Source of the DNA: GWE2-40-63 sp041664345
GTDB lineage: Bacteria; Bacteroidota; Bacteroidia; Bacteroidales; SZUA-534
Length of the DNA: 64,000 nt
Assembly: GCA_041664345.1 (NCBI GenBank)
Contig: JBAYKX010000021.1
Span: 1 to 64,000, forward strand
Direction: 5' to 3'
Made by a program: the position numbers and the translations under genes. Positions within the stretch are counted from its first letter, which is position 1; each line of letters opens with the position of its first letter. Below are positions 1 through 8,436 of this stretch, one piece after another. The notes beneath the pieces were generated by a model, which saw only the letters and a program-made list of their open reading frames with translations, made no database searches and was not told the DNA's origin.

Positions 1-31
1 CGAACTTATGCTATTTTCTTACCATTAAAAA

Positions 32-110
32 GTAAACGATGTTATGCTACATTTGTTAAATTAAAAAGTAAACGATGTTATGCTATTTTTTTGTAAACGA
101 TGTCATGCTA
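32..110. repeat. Three direct copies of an 18-bp sequence
   Basis: The unit gtaaacgatgttatgcta occurs at 32-49 and 68-85, and with one change (t to c) at 93-110. The first two copies share extra upstream bases (ttaaaaa). A related fragment, cttatgcta, lies at 5-13. Spacings are 36 and 25 bp. Multiple short repeats of this sort occur at the ends of some insertion sequences, but no transposase is visible inside the window, so the origin is not resolved. Confidence 0.7.
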
Positions 111-383
111 TTTATCAATTAGAAATTAGAAAAAGAAAAAGCCCTGAATGGGCGTAAGAACAAAGCCCGGTCCCGGATAGCTATCGGGAGCCCCGGGATA
201 ATTGATAAACGCCGTAAGCGGTGTATCCAACTAAGTTGCAATAAAATGGCAATGTACCATGCACCGCAACATAGAGAAGTAAGACCAGTAACCTAAGTAT
301 AGAAATTAGAGATTAGAACCATATATCAATTTAACAATATATAAATTTAACAATTTAATCCAGCAACCAATAACAAATTAAAA
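111..383. other. Non-coding leader region with a palindrome and short heptad repeats
   Basis: No credible gene is seen before the regulator at 384. The stretch holds a GC-rich palindrome at 172-187 (cccg, then the perfect palindrome gatagctatc, then ggg). It also has two short runs of attagaa-like 7-mers at about 114-134 and 301-321, related to the heptad arrays elsewhere in the window. The rest is AT-rich without recognisable sites. Confidence 0.5.
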
Positions 384-593
384 GTGGCCATAATTGTGAA
401 TCTCGATGTAATGCTGGCAAAGCGTAAAATGTCTCTCACTGATTTATCAGAAAGGGTAGGGATTACCATTGCAAATATGTCGATATTAAAAAGTGGAAAA
501 GCAAAAGCTATCCGTTTTTCAACCTTGGAAGCTATTTGTAAAGAATTGAATTGTAAACCTGGGGATATTCTTGATTTTGAGATGGATACTTAA
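384..593 (+). CDS. Small XRE-family (Cro/CI-type) transcriptional regulator
   Basis: This 69-residue protein is almost entirely one helix-turn-helix domain: residues about 8-62 carry the pattern LAKRKMSLTDLSERVGIT, then NMSILKSGKAKAIRF, then a final helix ending in CKPGDILDF. That is the layout of the short XRE group that includes Bacillus YozG-like proteins, which bind DNA as single-domain repressors. The start is GTG, and the region just upstream has no strong ribosome site, which is common in Bacteroidota. It stands alone, 80 bp before dapB, so it could control itself or the dapB block; neither is shown by the sequence. Target unknown. Confidence 0.75.
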   Translation: MAIIVNLDVMLAKRKMSLTDLSERVGITIANMSILKSGKAKAIRFSTLEAICKELNCKPGDILDFEMDT

Positions 594-675
594 TAGTAGC
601 TACTATTAATTTTAATTACTAAATAAAACAAAAAATATTATTGATAGCATTTTTTAACCTTAAAATATCTGAACA

Positions 676-1395
676 ATGAAATTTGCGCTTATTGGATATG
701 GGAAAATGGGCAAAGAAATTGAAAAAATAGCCGTTGAACGGGGACATACCATAGATCTTATTATTGACAAAGATAATTTAGAAAATCTTAACAGTTTAAA
801 TTTAAAAGGAATTGATGTGGTTATTGAGTTTAGTAACCCGGAATCAGCCTTTGAAAATTATAAAAAGTGTTTTTCGTCTGGAGTCCCAGTGGTATCAGGA
901 ACTACAGGATGGCTTGATAAATTGCCACAAATAATAACACTTTGTGAACAAAACAATGCTGGGTTCTTTTATGCTTCCAATTTTAGCTTGGGTGTAAATC
1001 TGTTTTTTCAGTTAAACCGGAACCTTGCTCGTTTGATGGCCCCTTTTAAAGAATACGATGTGTATATGAACGAAACACATCATGCCATGAAATTGGATAC
1101 CCCAAGTGGAACTGCAATTACCTTAGCTGAAGGTATCTTGGCTGAAAATCCAGCAAAAAAATCATGGAAGAATGATGAACTAGTTACTGCTGAGGAACTT
1201 TCCATCCGATCGTTCCGCGAAGGAGATGTTCCGGGAACCCATGAAATAATATACACCTCAGAAGTTGATTGCATATCAATAAAACATGAAACAAAAAACC
1301 GCAAGGGGTTAGCGTTAGGAGCTGTTTTAGCTGCTGAATTCATGAAACAAAAGTCGGGCTTTTACGGAATGAATGATTTGTTAAAAATAAGTTGA
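676..1395 (+). CDS. dapB: 4-hydroxy-tetrahydrodipicolinate reductase
   Basis: DapB reduces the dihydrodipicolinate precursor with NAD(P)H in lysine and diaminopimelate synthesis, in the cytoplasm. The 239-residue protein is full length for the family. The N-terminal nucleotide-binding loop is GYGKMGKEI at residues 7-15. The catalytic segment has the His pair at 135-136, Lys139 and SGTA at 144-147. It is the first gene of the block dapB-lepB-DUF5329. A second, partial dapB (3191-3615) lies downstream as the product of a tandem duplication, so this is the only complete copy and should be the functional one. Confidence 0.95.
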   Translation: MKFALIGYGKMGKEIEKIAVERGHTIDLIIDKDNLENLNSLNLKGIDVVIEFSNPESAFENYKKCFSSGVPVVSGTTGWLDKLPQIITLCEQNNAGFFYASNFSLGVNLFFQLNRNLARLMAPFKEYDVYMNETHHAMKLDTPSGTAITLAEGILAENPAKKSWKNDELVTAEELSIRSFREGDVPGTHEIIYTSEVDCISIKHETKNRKGLALGAVLAAEFMKQKSGFYGMNDLLKIS

Positions 1396-1467
1396 AATTG
1401 ATAAACTATAGTTGAATTATAATTTTTATAAACGAATCAAATTAATGATTCATAAATTGGAATAAAA

Positions 1468-2798
1468 ATGAAAAACTTTTGGACAAATAAGTGGGTTAAG
1501 TTCGCTGTGTTTGGGTTAGCTTACCTTTTATGGGTAATTTGGAATACAAATTATTGGTGGTTATTGGGTGTTCCTGTTATTTTTGATATTTATGTTACCC
1601 AAAAAGTACATTGGGCATTTTGGAAAAAAAAGGGGTTGCCAAGCAAACCAAAGTGGTTGAATGGATTGATGCCATTATTTTTGCGGTGATTGCAGCCAGT
1701 TTTATCCGCACGTTCTTTTTTGAAGCCTATACAATTCCTACTTCATCAATGGAAAAATCGTTATTGGTAGGCGATTATCTGTTTGTGAGTAAAAGTGCAT
1801 ACGGACCAAGAAAACCCATGACACCTGTTTCTTTCCCTTTCGTTCATCATTCAATGCCTCTGTCGAATAATATGACCCGATCGTTTAGCGAAGTTTGGCA
1901 ACGTGATTATTTTAGGATGAAAGGATACCGAACCATTAAAAACAACGATGTGGTAGTGTTCAATTTTCCCGAAGGGGATACGGTTTGTCTTGAAGAACAA
2001 GCTCCTAGTTATTATGATTTATGCCGCAGGTTTGGCAGCGAAAATATTTGGAACCGTTATACTGTTATTCACCGTCCGGTAGATAAATGCGAAAATTATA
2101 TAAAGCGCTGTGTTGCTATTCCCGGCGATAGCCTTAAGGTAGAAAATGGGCAACTGCTCATAAATGGAAAACCTCAAGACAAAGCAGGTAACGTTCAATA
2201 CATGTATCATATTATTACGGATGGTTCAGGAATTAATCCAAAAGCTTTAGAAAAACTAGGTGTTTCACACGAAGATTTTCAGAATGGATACATTCAACCC
2301 GGTTATTATAAAATTCCAATGACCGAAGAAATTGCTGAAAAAATACGTACCATTAGTATTGTCAAGCATATTGAACGTGCAAATGCAGGCGACACCGATA
2401 GGAGCAATCAGGTTTTTCCTCACGATAGCCGCTATCCTTGGAACGAAGATAATTTTGGACCTATTTGGATTCCTAAGAAGAATGCTACCATTTCATTGAC
2501 GCTTACAAACCTTCCTTTTTACAAGCGGGTTATTGAAACTTATGAAGGCAATAAGTTGGAAGTTAAAAATGGCATTATTTACATTAATGGTTCAGCCGCA
2601 AACAGCTATACTTTTAAAATGAATTATTACTGGATGATGGGTGACAACCGTCACAATTCCTTGGACTCCCGATTCTGGGGTTATGTTCCCGAAGATCATG
2701 TCGTAGGAAGGGCTTCATTGGTTTGGTTATCGCTTGACAAAGATCAGAATTTTCCAAAAAATATCCGTTTCAAAAGAATGTTCCGTACTATCCATTGA
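1468..2798 (+). pseudogene. lepB: Signal peptidase I, copy 1, interrupted by a -1 frameshift
   Basis: Signal peptidase I (family S26A) removes signal peptides at the outer face of the inner membrane. Frame 0 from ATG 1468 encodes the N-terminal hydrophobic part and stops at 1689. The rest of the protein, including the PTSSM catalytic serine, the NYIKRC lysine and the GDNR box, continues in the -1 frame to 2798. Correcting one base at the run of eight A (1624-1631) restores 443 residues, exactly the length of the intact copy at 4142. The run forms the heptamer A AAA AAG, a known -1 slippery sequence. Synonymous differences from copy 2 are numerous while the protein is about 90 percent identical by eye, so this copy was under selection until recently or still is. 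A shorter product from the second frame would keep one membrane segment and all catalytic boxes. Confidence 0.85.
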
Positions 2799-2811
2799 TA
2801 CCTAACAATAG

Positions 2812-2848
2812 AACCAATGGCAAAGATATAATGCTTTGCCATTGGTTT
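2812..2848 (+). terminator. Hairpin terminator after lepB copy 1
   Basis: A 14-bp perfect stem (aaccaatggcaaag paired with ctttgccattggtt) with an 8-base loop follows the lepB stop by 13 bp. The trailing T run is weak. The terminator after lepB copy 2 shares the aaccaatg arm, as expected from the duplication. Confidence 0.75.
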
Positions 2849-2938
2849 ATATTTAATAAGTTGTCAAGGAAAATTGAAAAAAGGTGTGCAAATCTTTTTA
2901 GTTACAGTCAATTTAAATAGTTATACATCAAGATTAAA

Positions 2939-3615
2939 ATGGATTACTTTTTGACAACAGTTAAGCATTTTATTATAGTGTTTTGTGCCTTGGTAACCTG
3001 TACATCTTATGGACAAGTAAATAAGGCACCGGTATCACTAACTGAACCACAAAAAATTGAATACTTAATAAAATGTGTCGAAGGCCTTAATAATGCAATT
3101 TTCGACCGAAATGGAACTTTATATAGTTCACAAGCTGCAGCTTCCCATTTAAAAATGAAATGGGAAAAAGCCGGGAATACAGTTAAAACAGGGTTCTTTT
3201 ATGCATCAAACTTTAGTTTAGGCGTAAACCTTTTCTTTGAACTGAACAAAAAACTAGCTCAGTTAATGAATCCATTTAAGGAATATAGCATTCGAATAAA
3301 TGAAATTCACCATACACATAAGCTCGATGCCCCAAGTGGTACAGCAATTACTTTGGCTGAAGTGTTAATTATGAATACCAATCATTTAACAATCTGGAAA
3401 AACTCAGAAGATGTTGATGCGGGCGAATTACCCATAGTTTCTTATCGCGAGGGCGAAGTACCCGGCACTCATGAAATAATATACGATTCTGATATTGACA
3501 GCCTTTCAATAAAACAGAAGCGAAAAGCCGCAAAGGTTTTGCTTTAGGAGCAGTTTTAGCTGCTGAATATGTTAAAGGAAAAACTGGATTTTACGGAATG
3601 AATGATTTATTATAG
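2939..3615 (+). pseudogene. Chimera of DUF5329 N-terminus and DapB C-terminus at a duplication breakpoint
   Basis: The open frame 2939-3547 encodes 202 residues. Residues 1 to about 84 match the DUF5329 protein at 5609, including its signal peptide and the KIEYLIKCVE and KMKWEKAGN segments. From base 3191 on, the frame switches to the DapB C-terminal domain (GFFYASNF through KLDAPSGTA and VPGTHEIIY). The join is in frame. Near 3520 a further frameshift cuts off the last DapB segment, which continues in another frame (RKGFALGAV to GMNDLL) and stops at 3615. The DapB part lacks the NAD(P)H-binding domain, so it cannot be a reductase. A secreted fusion protein could still be made, but the default reading is a non-functional by-product. 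Confidence 0.85.
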
Positions 3616-3702
3616 ATTTCCTAGAAATAGGGGGGGCTTTGTTTTTAGGTGATACTATGATGAAATGTTAACATGGTCGCAAACTAACATAAAACTTAAA
3701 AT

Positions 3703-3885
3703 ATGAATAATTACATCTGGATAATGATTAGTGTGCTTTACATAGTGTTAACTCATTTGATAGGGCAATATATTGGAACTAAACGAGAAATTGGATATGG
3801 AAAATCAATTTTATGGTCAATATCACTTAGTCCAATAATTGGATTTATTATTACAATTATAAGTAAGCCAATTGATAATAAATAA
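3703..3885 (+). CDS. Small two-helix membrane protein
   Basis: This 60-residue protein has two predicted membrane helices (about residues 3-22 and 33-54) joined by a short basic loop, GTKREIGYGKS. The RxIGYGxS-then-LSPIIG pattern resembles small uncharacterised membrane proteins seen in many Bacteroidota. It lies in the extra 450 bp that separates the dapB remnant from lepB copy 2 and has no counterpart in the first copy of the block, so it seems to have been inserted after the duplication. No function is known to me. Confidence 0.55.
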   Translation: MNNYIWIMISVLYIVLTHLIGQYIGTKREIGYGKSILWSISLSPIIGFIITIISKPIDNK

Positions 3886-4141
3886 ACTGCGCACAACTCA
3901 CATTACACCGCAATTTCAGCCAGTTGGAGGCTTTCAGTGTGGTTCATATATCTGGACACACCGATATTCAAATCTCTTTAGGGCAGCATAGCTATGTAAC
4001 ACAATTTAATCGTTTCGGTATTTTTATGTTCAGTTATTTTAATGCACAATACACAAATTTTCAAAATTGACATAACAATTGGTTACTTTACCATTTTAAC
4101 GAAATTTAAAACTATAAACAATTGATAATTTAATCATAAGT

Positions 4142-5473
4142 ATGAAAAATCTTTTAGGTAATAAATGGATCAAGTTTGCTATTTGGGGAACCCTATATCT
4201 ATTATGGGTAATATGGAATACCAATTATTGGTGGCTAATAGGTATGCCTATTATTTTTGATATTTATGTTACCCAAAAAGTACATTGGGCATTCTGGAAA
4301 AAGAAAGGTGTTGCAAAGCAAACTAAAGTGGTGGAATGGATTGATGCCATAATTTTTGCTGTAATTGCGGCCAGTTTTATACGAACTTTCTTTTTTGAAG
4401 CTTATACCATTCCCACTTCATCCATGGAAAAATCATTATTGGTGGGCGATTATTTATTTGTGAGCAAAAGTGCTTATGGTCCCCGGAAACCCATGACACC
4501 GATTTCATTCCCGTTTGTTCATCATTCAATGCCTCTTTCCAACAATATGACACCGTCGTTTAGTGAAGTTTGGGAGCGCGATTATTTCCGTATGAAAGGG
4601 TTCCGTACTATTAAAAACAATGATGTGGTAGTGTTCAACTTCCCTGAGGGCGACACAGTTTGTTTAGAGGAACAAGACCCCAGTTACTATGATTTGTGCC
4701 GTAGGTTTGGACGTGAAAATGTATGGAAGCAATATACCGTGATTCACCGCCCGGTGGATAAATGTGAAAATTATATTAAACGGTGCGTAGCCATTCCCGG
4801 CGACAGTCTTCAAGTAGTTAACGGGCAATTGTTTATTAACGGTAAACCTCAAGACAAAGCGGGAAAAGTTCAATACATGTATCATATAATTACTGATGGT
4901 TCAGGAATCAACCCTAAGGCTTTTGAAAAGCTAGGTATTTCGCACGAAGATTTTCAGAATGGATATATACAGCCAGGATACTATAAAATCCCCATGACAG
5001 AAGAGATTGCCACTAAAATTGGTGCCATTAGCATTGTAAAACATGTAGAACGTGCTAATGCCGGAGCAACCGACCGCAGCAATCAAGTATTTCCGCACGA
5101 GAGCCGTTATCCATGGAACGAGGATAATTTTGGTCCTATTTGGATTCCCAAGAAAAACGCAACGATTTCACTTACTTTAACTAACCTGCCATTTTATCAT
5201 CGGATTATTGAAACTTATGAGGGCAATGAGTTGGAAGTTAAAAGTGGTATCATATATATAAATGGTAAACCTGCAAATAGCTACACCTTTAAAATGAATT
5301 ATTATTGGATGATGGGTGACAACCGTCACTATTCATTGGATTCCAGATTTTGGGGATATGTCCCTGAAGATCATGTGGTGGGAAGAGCTTCATTGGTTTG
5401 GTTATCGCTTGATAAAGATCAAAATTTTCCTAAAAATATCCGTTTTAAACGAATGTTCCGTACTATTCATTAA
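4142..5473 (+). CDS. lepB: Signal peptidase I, copy 2 (intact)
   Basis: Signal peptidase I cleaves Sec and Tat signal peptides at the periplasmic face of the inner membrane, using a Ser-Lys dyad. The 443-residue protein has N-terminal membrane segments at about 10-42 and 68-86, the catalytic serine at 94 in PTSSM, the catalytic lysine at 213 in YIKRC, and the GDNR box at 392-395. A long insert between these boxes is usual in Bacteroidota. It is the intact partner of the frameshifted copy at 1468 and is followed by a terminator and then DUF5329. Its first 50 residues differ from copy 1 far more than the catalytic part does. Confidence 0.95.
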   Translation: MKNLLGNKWIKFAIWGTLYLLWVIWNTNYWWLIGMPIIFDIYVTQKVHWAFWKKKGVAKQTKVVEWIDAIIFAVIAASFIRTFFFEAYTIPTSSMEKSLLVGDYLFVSKSAYGPRKPMTPISFPFVHHSMPLSNNMTPSFSEVWERDYFRMKGFRTIKNNDVVVFNFPEGDTVCLEEQDPSYYDLCRRFGRENVWKQYTVIHRPVDKCENYIKRCVAIPGDSLQVVNGQLFINGKPQDKAGKVQYMYHIITDGSGINPKAFEKLGISHEDFQNGYIQPGYYKIPMTEEIATKIGAISIVKHVERANAGATDRSNQVFPHESRYPWNEDNFGPIWIPKKNATISLTLTNLPFYHRIIETYEGNELEVKSGIIYINGKPANSYTFKMNYYWMMGDNRHYSLDSRFWGYVPEDHVVGRASLVWLSLDKDQNFPKNIRFKRMFRTIH

Positions 5474-5483
5474 TAAAAATTAT

Positions 5484-5530
5484 AAAGAACCAATGGCATA
5501 CACTAACTGGTAAGTCATTGGTTCTTTTTA
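5484..5530 (+). terminator. Hairpin terminator after lepB copy 2
   Basis: A 12-bp stem (aaagaaccaatg at 5484-5495 paired with cattggttcttt at 5516-5527) with a 20-base loop is followed by a short T run. It follows the lepB stop by 10 bp. Confidence 0.75.
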
Positions 5531-5608
5531 TCAGAATTAGAAAAAAGAGAATTTAAAATTATCTCGCTTTAGTGTTCTCTTTGATAGTTACTTTAAAATT
5601 CTTCATCA

Positions 5609-5992
5609 ATGAAATATTGCATTTTAATCTTTTGGGTAATGTTTGCTTATACTTTGAGCGGGCAAATCAATAAATCATCAACCCCTTTTACCGAGCAACA
5701 AAAAATTGATTATTTAATAAAATGTGTTGAAGACCTTAAAAATGCCAAATTTGACAGGAATGGAACCTTGCATGAAGCTCAGGCTGCTGGGGCCCATTTA
5801 AAGATGAAACGTGAAAAAGCTGGGAATGCCATTAAAACAGTGGATGATTTTATTTATAAAGTAGCATCAAAGTCAAGTACAACCGGATATGATTATAAAA
5901 TAATTTATGATAGTGGTGTAGAAATGAGCGCTAAAGATTTTTACTTAAAATGTCTGAAAGATTTGGAATTAAAAACAAGCATTGATTATTAA
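5609..5992 (+). CDS. DUF5329 family secreted protein
   Basis: This 127-residue protein has an N-terminal hydrophobic signal segment (about residues 1-18) ending near GQINKS. The mature part carries KIDYLIKCVEDLKNAKFDRNG, an HLKMKREKAGN segment and a C-terminal SAKDFYLKCLKDL helix, which I recognise as the DUF5329 pattern. Function is unknown; the signal peptide points to the periplasm or outer membrane. It closes the duplicated dapB-lepB-DUF5329 unit, and the truncated first copy is fused to dapB at 2939-3547. Confidence 0.75.
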   Translation: MKYCILIFWVMFAYTLSGQINKSSTPFTEQQKIDYLIKCVEDLKNAKFDRNGTLHEAQAAGAHLKMKREKAGNAIKTVDDFIYKVASKSSTTGYDYKIIYDSGVEMSAKDFYLKCLKDLELKTSIDY

Positions 5993-6120
5993 ATTGATAT
6001 TAAAAGGGTAGAAACTGTTTAAAAATATAAAAATAGTTAGTCGATTACCGATAAATTGTATTTTATTTGTGGTTTAGATTGATTTTTAAACTCTTTTCAA
6101 AACTAACAAATTCACAGAAA

Positions 6121-6585
6121 ATGGCATCACAATCATTAATTGACGAACTCGATAAGAAAATATTGGCTTTAGTTGCTAAAAATGCACGAATTCCTTATCT
6201 GGAAGTAGCTCGTGAATGCAATGTTTCTGGAGCAGCTATTCATCAGCGTATTCAACGACTTATAAAGTTAGGAGTAATCATAGGGTCGGAATTTATTATA
6301 AATCCGAAATCAATTGGGCTGTTAACTTGTGCTTACATGGGAATATATTTGCAAAAGGCTGCGTTATATAATGAAGTATTGAAGCAAATTGAACAAATAC
6401 CTGAGATTGTTGAATGTCATTATACTACTGGTGAATATTCATTGTTTATTAAAGTAGTTACCCGCGATAACGAGCATTTAAAAGACATTTTATCGGATAA
6501 ACTGCAAAAAATTGAAGGAATTGAACGCACAGAAACCTTCATATCATTGGAAGAAAATTTTAAAAGGCAATTTCATGTAGTGTAA
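6121..6585 (+). CDS. Lrp/AsnC family transcriptional regulator
   Basis: Lrp/AsnC proteins bind DNA through an N-terminal HTH and sense amino acids through a C-terminal RAM/ACT-like domain, usually as octamers. Here the HTH covers residues about 5-60 (LDKKILALVAKNARIPYLEVA, then GAAIHQRIQRL), and the RAM domain follows with YTTGEYSLFIKV. The frame is open from 6067, but the ATG at 6121 (154 residues) gives the normal family N-terminus, so I chose it. The next gene downstream is glyA, though a terminator lies between them. Target genes cannot be inferred. Confidence 0.9.
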   Translation: MASQSLIDELDKKILALVAKNARIPYLEVARECNVSGAAIHQRIQRLIKLGVIIGSEFIINPKSIGLLTCAYMGIYLQKAALYNEVLKQIEQIPEIVECHYTTGEYSLFIKVVTRDNEHLKDILSDKLQKIEGIERTETFISLEENFKRQFHVV

Positions 6586-6605
6586 ATTGACTTACAATAT
6601 TTGAG

Positions 6606-6631
6606 ACCGGTTTTTTAGCCGGTTTTTTTTT
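6606..6631 (+). terminator. Intrinsic terminator after the Lrp-type regulator
   Basis: A short stem, accgg paired with ccggt, with an 8-base loop is followed directly by a run of nine T. It lies 20 bp after the regulator stop and 110 bp before glyA. Confidence 0.75.
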
Positions 6632-6740
6632 GCAACTTGTTTTAAAAGATGTATAAAAAAGAAATGGGTTGAATTTGATTTACTTATTTTTACTGAATAA
6701 TTTTAAGAAACATATTACTTATCATAAAAACATAATACGC

Positions 6741-8021
6741 ATGAAAAGAGACGAAAAGGTATTTGAAATAATTGAAAAAGAATATCAACGCCAAAAGAAT
6801 GGCATAGAACTAATTGCATCCGAAAATTTTGTAAGCGAACAGGTAATGCAAGCCATGGGTTCCTGCATGACCAATACATATGCTGAAGGATATCCTGGCA
6901 ACAGGTACTATGGTGGTTGTAAATTTGTTGATGAAACAGAACAATTGGCTATTGATAGGATAAAGCAAATTTATGGTGCCGAATACGCAAATGTGCAACC
7001 ACACTCTGGTGCACAAGCTAACATGGCTGTTTTTATGACTCTTTTGCAACCAGGTGATACATTTTTAGGACTGGATCTTTCTCATGGAGGTCACCTTTCG
7101 CATGGTTCTCCGGTAAACTCATCAGGCATTTTTTATCGTGCTGTATCGTACCAGGTTAAAGAAAGCGACGGTTTGGTTGATTACGATATGATGGAAAGGG
7201 TTGCCATGCAAGAAAAACCTAAGCTTTTAGTAGGTGGGGCTTCAGCTTATTCTAGAGAATGGGATTACCAGCGTATGCGCAAAATTGCTGATAAAGTTGG
7301 GGCGCTTTTTATGATTGATATGGCACATCCTGCCGGATTAATTGCCGCCGGATTATTGGATAACCCTGTAAAATATGCTCACATTGTAACCTCAACCACG
7401 CATAAAACCTTACGTGGCCCAAGAGGTGGAATTATTTTAATGGGTAAAGATTTTGAAAACCCTTGGGGACTAAAAACTCCCAAAGGGGAAACCAAGATGA
7501 TGTCCGCTCTTTTAAATTCCGCGGTATTTCCTGGTATTCAAGGAGGACCTTTGGAACACGTAATTGCGGCTAAAGCGGTTGCATTTGGAGAAGCATTGGA
7601 TCCTTCATACAAGGAATATCAAAAACAGGTTATAAAAAATGCTTCTACCATGGCTAATGAATTTATCAAAAGAGGTTACAAAGTTATTTCGGGTGGAACT
7701 GATAACCATTCAATGCTTATTGATTTGCGGACCAAATTCCCTGATTTAACGGGTAAAAAAGCTGAAAACACGTTAGTTTTAGCTGATATTACCATAAATA
7801 AAAATATGGTTCCTTTTGATAGTCGTTCTCCTTTTCAAACATCTGGGTTGAGAGTAGGAACCCCAGCTATTACAACCCGTGGATTAAAAGAGTCGGATAT
7901 GGCTGTAATAGTGGAACTAATTGATAAAGTATTGTCAAATGTTGATGATGAAAAAGTGATAAAGGAAGTTTGCACTGAAGTGAATAACATGATGAGCCAC
8001 CGACCCATATTTGCTTGGTAG
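6741..8021 (+). CDS. glyA: Serine hydroxymethyltransferase
   Basis: GlyA converts serine and tetrahydrofolate to glycine and 5,10-methylene-tetrahydrofolate with PLP, in the cytoplasm. The protein from ATG 6741 is 426 residues, the usual length. IELIASENF is at the N-terminus, and the PLP lysine lies at about residue 222 in TTHKTLRGPRGG. The open frame extends to 6669 with a TTG, but the upstream codons are unlike the family, so the ATG is preferred. It sits downstream of an Lrp/AsnC gene and is followed by its own terminator. Confidence 0.97.
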   Translation: MKRDEKVFEIIEKEYQRQKNGIELIASENFVSEQVMQAMGSCMTNTYAEGYPGNRYYGGCKFVDETEQLAIDRIKQIYGAEYANVQPHSGAQANMAVFMTLLQPGDTFLGLDLSHGGHLSHGSPVNSSGIFYRAVSYQVKESDGLVDYDMMERVAMQEKPKLLVGGASAYSREWDYQRMRKIADKVGALFMIDMAHPAGLIAAGLLDNPVKYAHIVTSTTHKTLRGPRGGIILMGKDFENPWGLKTPKGETKMMSALLNSAVFPGIQGGPLEHVIAAKAVAFGEALDPSYKEYQKQVIKNASTMANEFIKRGYKVISGGTDNHSMLIDLRTKFPDLTGKKAENTLVLADITINKNMVPFDSRSPFQTSGLRVGTPAITTRGLKESDMAVIVELIDKVLSNVDDEKVIKEVCTEVNNMMSHRPIFAW

Positions 8022-8086
8022 TTATTGAATTACTATATTGTAAGTAAAGAGCTCAAAAACTAAAATAAAAAGCTCAGATAATATAG

Positions 8087-8124
8087 AAAAGAGTTAATTG
8101 AAAGCAATTTCAGTTAACTCTTTT
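8087..8124 (+). terminator. Hairpin terminator after glyA
   Basis: A perfect 11-bp stem (aaaagagttaa at 8087-8097 with ttaactctttt at 8114-8124) and a 16-base loop. The A and T ends make it usable on both strands. Confidence 0.75.
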
Positions 8125-8207
8125 GCAATTTTAGAATAACATAAAAAAAGTTTTTCGACAGAATGAGTGGAAACAAGTATAAGTGTTTTATAAAGTATCC
8201 TCCCCAA

Positions 8208-8302
8208 CCCTCCTTTGGATAAAGGAGGGAGTAGATCGGCACTAAATAACAAATATGGCAGCAATGCACAATCAGTGCATTCTCCCTTGCTTGCAGGGGA
8301 GA
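8208..8302. repeat. REP-like structured repeat with two hairpins
   Basis: The first hairpin has a perfect 9-bp stem, ccctccttt paired with aaaggaggg, around ggat (8208-8229). The second has tctccc at 8281-8286 paired with gggaga at 8297-8302. Between them is tgcacaatcagtgca, a further inverted repeat. Paired CCTCC/GGAGG hairpins of this type are common dispersed intergenic elements in Bacteroidota. Only one copy is present here, so dispersal cannot be confirmed from the window. Confidence 0.5.
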
Positions 8303-8436
8303 TGTCGATAGACAGAGGGGTAAAACTCATAAAAAATGATTACTTTCAACCAAATAATGTCGAATAAACATAAAAAAGGAATTCAAATTTTTATGAACGG
8401 ATATGGCTACTATCCGCGTATTTTATTCACTACCGG

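Larger units (their letters stand above)
8022..8436. other. Intergenic region with terminator and REP-like hairpins
   Basis: No gene is credible in this 415-bp gap between convergent glyA and the SBF transporter. It holds the glyA terminator (8087-8124) and a pair of strong inverted repeats (8208-8302). The remaining sequence shows nothing recognisable. Confidence 0.6.
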
